NCBI GenBank assembly: GCA_947685225.1
Contig: CANTUV010000051.1
Location: 2,418,001 to 2,482,000, forward strand
From: Garcia nutans
Taxonomy: Eukaryota > Streptophyta > Magnoliopsida > Malpighiales > Euphorbiaceae
Direction: 5' to 3'
Length of the DNA: 64,000 nt
Below, piece by piece: positions 55,842 to 64,000 of this stretch. The notes under the pieces are model-generated. The model was given only the letters and a program-made list of their open reading frames with translations, was not told the origin of the DNA and did no database searches. Positions within the stretch are counted from its first letter, which is position 1; every line of letters starts with the position of its first letter. Position numbers and translations under genes: made by a program.

Positions 55842-58311
55842 TGTAGACCCTTAATTTTTAACATAGTCTGGTTCATTATTTTTTTATAGTCCAAAATAAT
55901 TTTTGTGATATTTTAATATTTATTTTAGTATTTATTATTTATTTTTTTAATAAAAATTAAAAATGGTGAAGTGAATAAAAATAAAAAAAATAATAGTAAA
56001 AAAATAATAAATAATAAATAATAAATAATAAAAAAACAAACAAATAAATAAAAATAAAAATAAAAATTGGCGACGGAAGAATCGACGACGAAAAAATTCG
56101 TCACCGAAAATAATTGGCCAAGGCCAATTTCGCCCGCAGGAAATGGCCAAGGCCATTTTGCCACAGGAAATTCCTGCGGCGAAATGGCCTGGCAGCCCGC
56201 AGTGTACCCAGCTCTCACAGCCCGTCGCAGTATTCGCCAGTGAGATTTTTCCAACGTAATTTTTTCTGAAACCAAACTCTATTTGGTTTTGGTTTCTTTT
56301 CCTAATTAATCTTAGTTTCCTTAAACAATTGGAATTAATCTTCTAAATTTTCATATAAATAACACTTTAAAACACAAAAAAGGGGGGACTGCTAGGGACT
56401 GGACTTGGGAGACGGAAAAAACATTAAGGAGAAAAACTTGGGACTTGGATCAGATAATGGAACTTCAGATTTGAGAGGAATAAGCAAGCAAGCAATCAAG
56501 CCATCAAAGGCAACAATCTTGCCTTTGTCTTTGTTCATCCAGAAAGCAACTTTTGGTGGAACCAACGAACGGAGGTTTGAATCTCTATTTTCTTTTTTTA
56601 TAGTAGCTTCAATCACTGAAAATTAACAAATTATTTCTTCTGTTTCTTCTAAATCTTAAAACCCTAAAACATTTTTTCCAAATTCCTTAAAAACCCTAAT
56701 TCGTTTCTTTTGTTTCCAAAAACCTTAAATCATCCTTCTGTTTCCAAAAACTCCAAAAACCCTAAATCATTTTATTAATTCCCAAAACCCTAATCTCTAT
56801 TCCAAAAAGTCAGTAGCCTTATTTTTTAAGCATCAAAAGCTTTAACCCTAATTAATCCTTCTTTCCAAAATCACACAGTAAGCATTATTCTTTTAAATAA
56901 CACTGGTTTCTTCCAATTTCAAAACCCTATTTTCTAAATCTTAAACCCTAAAATCTTAATTTTCAACACCGAAACCTACAATCCTAAAAGCCAGTTTTTA
57001 AAATCTTTGGGGTTTGGGCCCCGACCCCGCAAGGGGAGCTGCCCCCTTGACCCCCGCCCGCTAATCGGCTAGCGGGACCGCCGTGTGGACTCGGGTCAAT
57101 ATTTATTTATGTATTATAAATCTTTATGTTTAATGATTATTCAAAATACAGTAGCTTTATTCAAAATACAAACCTAAACCCTAATTTATTCAAACCATAA
57201 ATTCAAATTTTGTTTTCAAATCTTCACAGTAGCTTTTTATAATTTTATTCACTGGGATATTTTAATCTTTCATATAAATCCCTTAAAGACTTTCTATATT
57301 TGTTCCATCCAAAAATACTTAAGTAGTTATTATAGTCAATACTAAAACCATACTTACTTTTGATCACAACAAAACAAAATCAAGGTTTCAAACCATAAAA
57401 CCCTAATTTCATAATTTTACCCCTCAAACCCTAATTTGATCAATCAAGAAACCTTACTAATTTCTTAAATTTATAAAATCCTAATCCCTTTCAATTCCCT
57501 TAAAACCTACAGTAGCCTAAACAAATAACAATAATAATACAAACATCCCAAAGCCCTAAATATTAATTAAAGAACTTTAAATAAAACAGTAAACCCTAAT
57601 TTGTATCTTTACTTGCTTTATTTTTAGGTTTGATTGTTTAGTTCATTATATGCTTTGATTTATTTTCAATGATTGATTTATTTAACTTATCATGGATGGA
57701 TGTTTTCTTTATTGTTATTATTTGCTTGTTTTAGTATTAAAAGTGTAAGAGGTGTGTTTCCACGTTGTGAGTACCTCATTAGTTAAATATCATGTAATCT
57801 AAATTGCTTTTATATTTTAGACCAATGTAAAAGACATGTTTCTACCTTTTAGTGGGTGTCCTATTAGTTTAGATATGGATGATGTAAGGACATGTTTCCA
57901 TCCTCGGATGGATGTCCATTTATTTGTTTTGCTTGGACATTGCTTTGATTTTAATATAACGATGCTTTATTTCAATTGTTGCATGTAATATTGATAATAT
58001 TGTTATATTTAAGAATTTTATAATATTAAGACCTGTAAAGGAGGCCGGTTCCAATGAACCGGGATTTGTGGGGGTGCTGGGCCATTTCTCACCTTCCCCA
58101 CAAGTACCCAACTTTCCGAACCCATTAGGGGGTTGGGGATTCCTTAGGAATCGAGTCATCCACCCCTTTCTTTTTCCTGGCCCGTCCGGGTGGCAACTCT
58201 ATTTTATCTGGACCTAGGTCCGCGTTCTCTAAGGCCCCCAGCCTAAACAGTGCCGAAGTCATAAGAACCATTCCACCGGGAGTAGGGGCAAAAATCCCCG
58301 CTCACAAATAG
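55837..58311 (+). mobile_element. Solo LTR (2465 bp) of the Tat/Ogre-like family, inserted in Copia RT
   Basis: The LTR is 55842-58306, starting TGTAGACCCTTAATTTT and ending CCGCTCACA. The flanking duplication is AATGG (55837-55841) and AATAG (58307-58311), one mismatch. It matches the 23512-25491 LTR at both ends and in the segment ATTCCTTAGGAATCGAGTC. No interior is present. Contents in order are a palindrome cluster (56060-56200), AAACCCTAA words (56640-57610), a GC-rich island (57008-57095) and three stem-loops (57749-57917). Short open frames inside are not genes. Confidence 0.92.
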
Positions 58312-59115
58312 GTATATAGGAATAAGCTTGATGAAAATGGTCTCATCACTAGAAATAAAGCTAGATTGGTAGCCAAAGGGTATAATTAAGAGGAAGGCAT
58401 TGACTATGATGAGACATTTTCCCCTGTAGCAAGACTACTTGCATTTGCATATCATATGAACTTCAAACTTTTTCAAATGGATGTTAAAAGTATTTTTCTA
58501 AATGGGATTATCAATGAAGAAGTTTATGTAGAACAACCTCCCAATTTTGAAAACTATAATTCTCTAAATCATGTTTTTAAACTTACCAAAGTATTATATG
58601 GATTAAAACAAGCTCTAGGAGCTTGGTATGATAGACTTAGTCCATATTTGCTTGAAAATGATTTTTCAAAAGGTAAAGTTGACACAACTCTTTTTGTTAA
58701 AAAGAAAATGCATAATATTTTGATTATGCAAATTTATGTTGGTGATATTATATTCGGTGCTACTAATGAATCATTGTGCAAAGAATTTGCTTCTTGTATG
58801 ACTAGGGAATTTGAAATAAGCATGATGGGTGAACTCAAATTCTTTCTTGATCTACAAATCAAGCAATGCAAGGATAAAATCTTCATCAATCAATCTAAGT
58901 ACACAAAGAAACTTCTCAAGAAATTTGAAATGGATGAGTGCAAGATTAGCAAGACTCCTATGAGCACATCTTTAAAACTTGACAAAGATGAAAGTGGTAA
59001 GATAGTAGATGAGAAGAAATATCGAGGTATTATCATATCACTAGACCCGATATTATATTTAGTATATGTTTATGTGCTAGATTTTAATATTGTCATAAGG
59101 AATCACATTTAAATG
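58312..59115 (+). pseudogene. Copia reverse transcriptase, main part, catalytic Asp lost
   Basis: It opens with YRNKLDENG, then RLVAKGYN and a stop (TAA at 58387-58389) before EEGIDYDETFSPVARL. From 58456 it is open for 218 codons: FQMDVKSIFLNG, VYVEQPPNF, VLYGLKQALGAWYDRL. The catalytic box, normally YVDDI, reads YVGDI with GGT at 58741-58743, so polymerase activity would be lost. The tail includes GELKFFLDLQIKQ and ISKTPMSTSLKLDKDE. A frameshift near 59030 ends it before the usual YRGMIGSLLYL-type region. Confidence 0.9.
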
Positions 59116-59669
59116 CAACTAAAAGAATCTTAAAATATTTGAGTGGAATATTGCATTTAGGACTTTAGTATCCTAGAAATACATCATTTGACATACTAGA
59201 TTTTTCTGATGTGGATTTTATCGGTAATCTTTTGGATAGAAAAAATACAACCGGTGCATGTCATTTTCTTGGTGATTGCTTAGTCTCTTAGTTTAGTAAG
59301 AAACAAGTGTTGGTTGCTCTTTCTAAAGCAGAAGCCGAATATGTTGTTGTATGTTTTTATTGCACACAAGTTCTTTGGATGAAACAACAATTAATTAATT
59401 ATGGAAATATATTTGATCACACTCCCATTAAAAGTGATAATAATAGTGCAATTAATTTGTCCAAGAACCCCATTCAACATTCTAGGTCTAAGCATATAGA
59501 CATTAAATATCATTTTTTAAGAGATAATGTTCAAAATCAAAATGTTGTTTTAGAATTTATAAATACTCAAAACCAACTTGTTGACATTTTTACAAAATAT
59601 TTGAATGAAGAAAGATTGAATTTTATAAAACAACATATTGGAATGATAGATGGTAGTACTCTCAATTAA
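59116..59669 (+). pseudogene. Copia RNase H
   Basis: It begins around 59195 with the ILDFSDVDFIG strand (first Asp) and GACHFLGDCLVS followed by a stop (TAG at 59289-59291). A 120-codon open stretch follows, with LSKAEAEYVVV (catalytic Glu), IKSDNNSAINLSKNPIQHSR (Asp) and HIDIKYHFLRD, ending VDIFTKYLNEERL. The order and spacing are those of Copia RNase H. The natural stop at 59667-59669 is kept. Confidence 0.88.
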
Positions 59670-60297
59670 ATTTATCTCATATGCATATTAATGTGGAATT
59701 AAGATGCTTACAAAAGTATATGTTGGCAAGTCATAATTCCTCATTTACATATATTTTGATCATGCATTAAAAGGCCTCAAATTGAGATACACAAAATCTT
59801 CATTTCTTTGAAAACTGTTCTTTTGGCCATCTTAGATTGCCTTGGTATGACCAGACTAGAGTGTTGCTGATCATACTGCAGCTCGTCCCTTTTGTTCTTG
59901 TATACTAAGACTTGTTCCTACCGAGCGCTTCATGACAAATTTCATTCAGCCTGCTCGGACTACATTGCTTATGACCAACCATTCTCAATTACTCTTCTTT
60001 TGTTTTATGAGTAGTTTGCTCAAATCATCTATGTATGCTCGGACTATCAACCCTTGGCTCGGTCCGACCGTACTAAAGTTAGTCCGCTCAGATAGCATCG
60101 AATTTTTTAAATTTTCTAGCCATTGGCAACCTTCCAAAACATGCACATTTCCTCTCTAACAGCCATAAACGACTAGTTTGACCCCTAAACTCTATATAAG
60201 CCCTCTTTCATTCAAATTTTAAAATATTTTACACTTCAATTCTCTTATCAGCACCTAAACTCATTATTTTTCATTCAAATTCATCGTCATCATTTTC
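59670..60297 (+). other. Noncoding spacer of the Sirevirus element between RNase H and the extra ORF
   Basis: About 630 bp. The stretch 59820-60110 carries CTCGGAC/GGTCCGACCG words like those in the LTR. 60180-60297 (CTCTATATAAGCCCTCTTTC at about 60191) looks like a promoter with a TATA box followed by a pyrimidine-rich leader ending in ATCATTTTC before the ATG at 60298. Confidence 0.55.
60191..60200 (+). promoter_or_regulatory. Possible TATA box for the extra ORF
   Basis: CTATATAAGC lies about 100 bp before the ATG at 60298, followed by a pyrimidine-rich stretch. Good match to a plant TATA box in an otherwise ordinary context. It would allow a subgenomic transcript, which is an inference. 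Confidence 0.4.
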
Positions 60298-61597
60298 ATG
60301 GCTCCTAAAACCTTCAAGAAGAAAGCTTCAAGACTTGATAAAGGCAAGGGGATTGCCACATCTTCCGCTCAAATGGAAGAACATATGTCTAGAACTCATA
60401 AACCTAGACACTTGAGTGAGGAAGAAAAACAAAGGTATGCTATTATTCAAAACAAGAAATGTGGACCAAACAAAATTCCTTCATCTTTTACTCTAGAATC
60501 CTTAGATATTGAATCTCACATTCATGAAGCTTTGTCATATCTTGGGTGGAAAAATTTTGTGTTCTTAGAAAAGGATGATCTTGGTTGGGAATCTTTGACC
60601 AAAGAATTTCTCACTACCTTAGTTGTTGAGAAAAGAGACTTGGAACCTCTAGGACCCTATTCCATTACATTCAAACTCTTTAATGCGTCCTATTAATTTC
60701 TTTCTAAGAATTTTCATCTATTTAGGAATTTAACACAGAAGGCATATTTTACCTATCCGATCCATCAATTTCTAATCCTATCTAATTTGATTTTTGCAGA
60801 GAAATTTCCTAGAAAATGACTTTCACAAACTCTCCAATGCAAAACACCTTAGTACCTTACCTCTTTGGATTCTCCATAGGATCATCACCTACACTATAAA
60901 TGCTAGAGATGAAAGCAATGAGAAAGTAACTCATAAAGATCTTTTATTTCTCTTTTGCTTGGAGAAAAAGATAAAAATACAAACCATTAAGTTTTTAATT
61001 GACCAATTTCTCATTCTCCGAAACAAATCAACTAGAACACTTATGATTACATCTTTCATAACTCATATTGCAAAATATGTGAATGCTCTTACCCCAACTA
61101 ATGTTGCTACTCTTTCAAACCCTATTGACCATGCCAAAAACCCCCATAAATATCGAGTACTTGAAACACTCAAAATGCATAGTAGAAATTAATGGAAGAT
61201 ATCATTATGCTTTTGGTGTTCAAGGTATTAGAGCTCAATAAAAGAAAAGACCAAGAATCCTTGATGAAACCAAGAATCTTTTCAAGTTCAATTTCTAAGA
61301 CCTCAAACTTCTAGAACTCAAGTATCCATTCTTAACATCCTTCATCAAATTCAAGGCCAAATTTCCTCACAAACCTCTCATATTGATGATCTTACCAAAA
61401 GAGTTTCACACATTCATATGGATTTTAGGGTCATGCAAGAATTCATGGGAATTCCTAAATGTCCCCTATCGGATGAAGAAGTAGAAGAAGGAATGATTTC
61501 AACCGACACCTTTGGAGAAGCCTTAGGAGAGGAAGAAGAGGAAGAGGGGAATGGAAATAGTGATGAATATTATCCTCCTTATACACCTTTGCCTTAA
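60298..61597 (+). pseudogene. Additional ORF after RNase H in the Sirevirus element, function unknown
   Basis: The ATG at 60298 opens 132 codons (MAPKTFKKKASRLDKGKGIA, SEEEKQRYAIIQNKKCG, HIHEALSYLGWKNFVFL). A TAA at 60694 follows, then a frame change near 60800 into another 132 codons (60794-61192: LPLWILHRIITYTINARDES, THKDLLFLFCLEKKIKI, LMITSFITHIAKYVNAL). A third piece runs to about 61597 with a helical QIQGQISSQTSHIDDLTKRV block and an acidic end (EEEEEEGNGNSDEYYPPYTP). The basic Lys-rich start, the W/F-rich middle and the coiled-coil then acidic tail resemble the plant retrotransposon ORF family sometimes called putative plant transposon protein (PF20167-like). I see no signal peptide or clear transmembrane helix, so an envelope-like role is not supported. 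Confidence 0.6.
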
Positions 61598-61719
61598 TCT
61601 TTGTATTTTTTTTTCTTTTTTGTGTGATCTCTACATATTTTTATTGGCCTTTAAATGATAAAGATCATACATGTATTTCTTGCTATTTTCTTTCAAATTA
61701 ATAAAATATTTTTGCCTTT

Positions 61720-61877
61720 ATCAAAGAGGGAGAGATTAATTGAATAAGTATTGAGTATTATTTGTATTGAACTTAATTGTATTTAACTTACTTGAATATG
61801 ATTGCAAAACTGAGGGGGAGTAGAAATATTTTTAATTCAATTCAATTTAATTACCAATGTCAAAAAGGGAGAGATTG
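61720..61877 (+). other. Multiple polypurine tracts of the Sirevirus element
   Basis: Three purine runs precede the right LTR: AAAGAGGGAGAGA at about 61723, GAGGGGGAG at about 61812 and AAAAAGGGAGAGA at about 61863, the last directly before TGTTAGCC at 61878. Repeated polypurine tracts are a known Sirevirus feature. Confidence 0.75.
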
Positions 61878-61966
61878 TTAGCCAAATCTCTATTTTGATC
61901 TTAGACAATCAAATTGAATTAGGACTAATATTTATACCAAGTATTTTTGCATAATTTCCTACAGTC
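61878..61966 (+). repeat. 3' LTR of the Sirevirus element, only the first ~85 bp
   Basis: It matches 50685 to about 50770 (GCCAAATCTCTATTTTGATC, then GGACTAATATTTATACCAAG). The match fades at 61960-61966, where another element begins with TGTTGCGCTC. Confidence 0.85.
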
Positions 61967-64000
61967 TGTTGCGCTCTAATTAACTCTACCACAAAGCGTC
62001 ACTCGCAAGTATACGAGGTAGCTGTAGCAAAGGTGATTGGCCCATGGTCGTCTCTCAAGGAAGCTAGAATAGCTAATTGATTATTAGATTATAAATAACA
62101 AGTAATTAATAAATTAAAATTGCTAACAATTAAAGAAGACAGATTGATTAAGGTTTAAAACAAATAAAAGTAAATTGGACTGATGTATTGATTCACTCAA
62201 TAGAATGGTCTAGGGTTTGCACTTCTCTACTACTTATATGTATGAACGGTTATTCCTCTCAACCAATTTAATTTCAAAGATTAAATCTCAAGTAACTTAA
62301 TTAATCGAATAAAAAAAATAAGCTCTTGCATTCAAACCTCTCTCAAATAATATTGTTACAATTGAAATAATCTTTTCCTTAGGTTATATCTCTAATTCAC
62401 CTAAGTCCTTAATTGAATTGTTCCAGCGTTAGACTTCATCTCTCAATCCATCATCTAATACCTAAAACACATAATTGGTGGCCAATCAATTATATATTAG
62501 CAATAATCCATTCAATAAAGGCTAAGGAAATAATTAAGTTAAGAGTAATAACCAATTCATACAATCATAGCAGATCCATACAAACCCTAGATTAGATCAA
62601 ATTAGTTCATAATGCTATCTAACATACTCATCTCATTAAAATTCAAAGAAATCAAATTAGACATGATAATATTCTTGAATACAATTCCAATGAAATTAAA
62701 GAGATAAAGTTCAAGAACAAAACCAAATTACAAACTTCTTAGCTCTTGAAGAATCTCTTGCTCAGAACTTGCTCGAAGAATGTATCAATGGCAAGAATAA
62801 ATCTAATCTAGACTAGTATAATCAAAGTGTAATCAAAATATCAAAGAAAACAAGATATCAAAACCCTAATGTTCTTTGACGGCTCAATCTCAACTCAAAC
62901 TCTCAACCCCCACTTTAAAAACCCTAATCTTAATATTTATATGAAACCTCCGCTCCAAAAATCCGCGTCTTCATTAATCCATGAGTAACATGGCCAGGCT
63001 CAAGTGAACTTGGCCGTGTCTGAGGTTCTTGGAGGGACACGACCACAAGCTTGGCCGTGTCCCCTGAAGGTGTCTTCTACTGCTTGATTTTCATCTTTCT
63101 TTTGCTTTGGACTTGAGTGTGACACTGCCAAGCTTAAACAACTTGGCCGTGTTGGACAATTTTGGAGGGACACGGCCACAAGCTTGGCCGTGTCCCTTGC
63201 TTGTGTCACCTTCTTTGTCTTGGTCTTGTTCCTTAGCTTGGTATGGGACACGGCCAGTGGCTTGGCCGTGTCCTCTGAGTGTGTCAGTCACTGCCCAATT
63301 TTTCCTTCTTCTTGGTTCCTTGACTTTTTAACCTAAAACAAAACTTGGAACAAACTTAAAACAAGAATTAAATGAACATTAACCAACAAAATATAAACAC
63401 CACACTAAAAAATTTGGACAAAAATGATAAAAATACTGAAATAAATTTAAACTACCAAAATTAATGAAAACACTAAATAAACCGATTGAAACTACCAAAA
63501 TACCTAAAGAAAACAATAATTATCATAATAAATAAGATACAAATCTATAACAAAAACTAATAAAACAACTACCCCACACTTAAAACTTTGCTTGTCCTCA
63601 AGCAAATTCACATAGCATAAATTAAAAACTCAAACAACCTTAACTATAATTCCAGTATATAAGATGAAATCCTTTAAGACTCAGCCATAAATAATTGCAA
63701 TTTACTTCAATCAAGGATTTTCTTAACTCATTCATTAATCCAGACATACAAATCTTATCTCTCATCTAAGTGTTTCACTCGATTTCAAAGGTTAATTCAC
63801 TCAAACCACTCATGACTGCATACTACCATAAACTTGCTTAATTATCCAATCTCTCTCACTGATTTTCTCAAGAAATAATCCGAAGGTCTTTCATTTGGAT
63901 GTAATGGGGCTAAGGTGAAGGTGTGAGAAAAATCATTTAAGCTGGAGCATCAAGAAATGGAGTATCTAAATTAGACAATACTCTTGCTAAGAAACTCGTA
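61967..64000 (-). mobile_element. Part of another LTR element, probably Ty3 on the minus strand (LTR plus 3' interior)
   Basis: TGTTGCGCTC at 61967 cuts the Copia LTR. On the minus strand it would be the LTR end (GAGCGCAACA). At 63571-63606, minus strand, is the conserved string GAGGACAAGCAAAGTTTTAA followed by GTGTGGGG, which I know from the region just before the 3' LTR of Tat/Athila-type Ty3 elements. That would put a 3' LTR between about 61967 and 63560 and interior beyond. The LTR-interior border was not located and no coding region is visible before 64000. The family is an inference. Confidence 0.5.
62990..63290. repeat. GGCCGTGT/ACACGGCC module array
   Basis: GGCCGTGT occurs at 63012, 63053, 63145, 63186 and 63264. 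ACACGGCC occurs at 63169 and 63248. They lie in repeated blocks of the form ACACGGCCACAAGCTTGGCC. Open frames on both strands through this block (Arg/Gly/His/Gln-rich) are repeat translation. Confidence 0.85.

Larger units (their letters stand above)
50685..61966 (+). mobile_element. Ty1/Copia retrotransposon of Sirevirus type, degraded, interrupted by a solo LTR
   Basis: Order: LTR (50685-52202), iMet primer site (52208-52219), gag, protease, integrase, RT (interrupted at 55842-58306), RNase H, an additional ORF, several polypurine tracts and the first about 85 bp of a second LTR (61878 on). Integrase before RT defines Copia. The long gag with an acidic tail, the ORF after RNase H and multiple polypurine tracts point to the Sirevirus lineage. 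The left LTR starts TATTAGCC, the right one TGTTAGCC. The right LTR is cut by another element, so the target duplication (left candidate ATGTC) cannot be checked. Without the solo LTR the visible element is about 8.8 kb. Confidence 0.9.

Noticed and set aside
55925..56275. 116-codon minus-strand frame with a hydrophobic end
   Set aside because: It lies in the palindromic and AT-rich part of the solo LTR and is not shared with the other LTR copies.
57008..57095. Organelle DNA insertion
   Set aside because: The GC-rich text does not resemble a plastid or mitochondrial gene that I know and is too short to decide; kept only as an observation on composition.

Overview
The window looks like heterochromatic, repeat-dense nuclear DNA of a flowering plant, most likely a dicot. 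It is AT-rich, has almost no intact coding sequence, and is built almost entirely from nested plant mobile elements: Ty3 and Copia LTR retrotransposons, CACTA, Helitron and LINE remnants, and an endogenous plant pararetrovirus. I see no complete host gene, tRNA, rRNA or CRISPR array. The only host-gene material is exon-sized debris: a probable SUA/RBM5-like RNA-binding protein exon (about 15.8 kb), a probable Tify-domain-binding-domain piece (about 15.5 kb), and exon-like pieces carried inside a CACTA transposon (32.5-35.3 kb). The species cannot be named from the sequence.

Layout. 1-9881: minus-strand Ty3/gypsy chromovirus (Tekay/Del-like) with roughly 3-kb LTRs; the left edge of the window cuts its 3' LTR and its gag-pol is full of stops. 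9882-12641: intergenic debris with a LINE RNase H tail and an 85-bp-type repeat. 12642-14153: a complete non-autonomous LTR element of 1.5 kb with two 0.3-kb LTRs, PBS, PPT and a 5-bp target-site duplication, but no gag-pol. 14154-15940: gene fragments. 15940-22700: AT-rich DNA with a few short repeats. 22700-23511: Helitron helicase-like remnant.

23512 to about 39860: a Tat/Ogre-like Ty3 element that keeps only LTRs, PBS, gag pieces and a long repeat-rich 3' noncoding region. Two later insertions sit inside it: a 2.9-kb solo LTR of the Tekay-like type (27221-30104, TSD CTCGT) and a 4.7-kb CACTA transposon (31272-35954, TSD TAG) carrying exon-like gene fragments. About 39960-50684: two degraded copies of a caulimovirid (petuvirus/florendovirus-like) genome arranged head to head around a shared, inverted leader region.

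50685 to about 61960: a Sirevirus-type Copia element inserted into the reverse transcriptase of the plus-strand pararetrovirus copy. It carries an extra ORF after RNase H. Its own reverse transcriptase is split by a solo LTR (55842-58306) of the same family as the 23.5-kb element. From about 61967 to the end there is part of another, probably minus-strand, Ty3-type element.

The nesting gives a relative order of events. Helitron debris preceded the Tat-like element, which preceded the Tekay-like solo LTR and the CACTA. The pararetrovirus preceded the Sirevirus, which preceded the Tat-like solo LTR and the last element. The most interesting unexplained structure is in the noncoding parts: repeated stem-loops whose paired arms differ between LTR copies in a compensating way, a hairpin cluster at one LTR position that changes sequence but stays palindromic, and a shared palindromic GGCCGTGT module in two otherwise unrelated LTRs.
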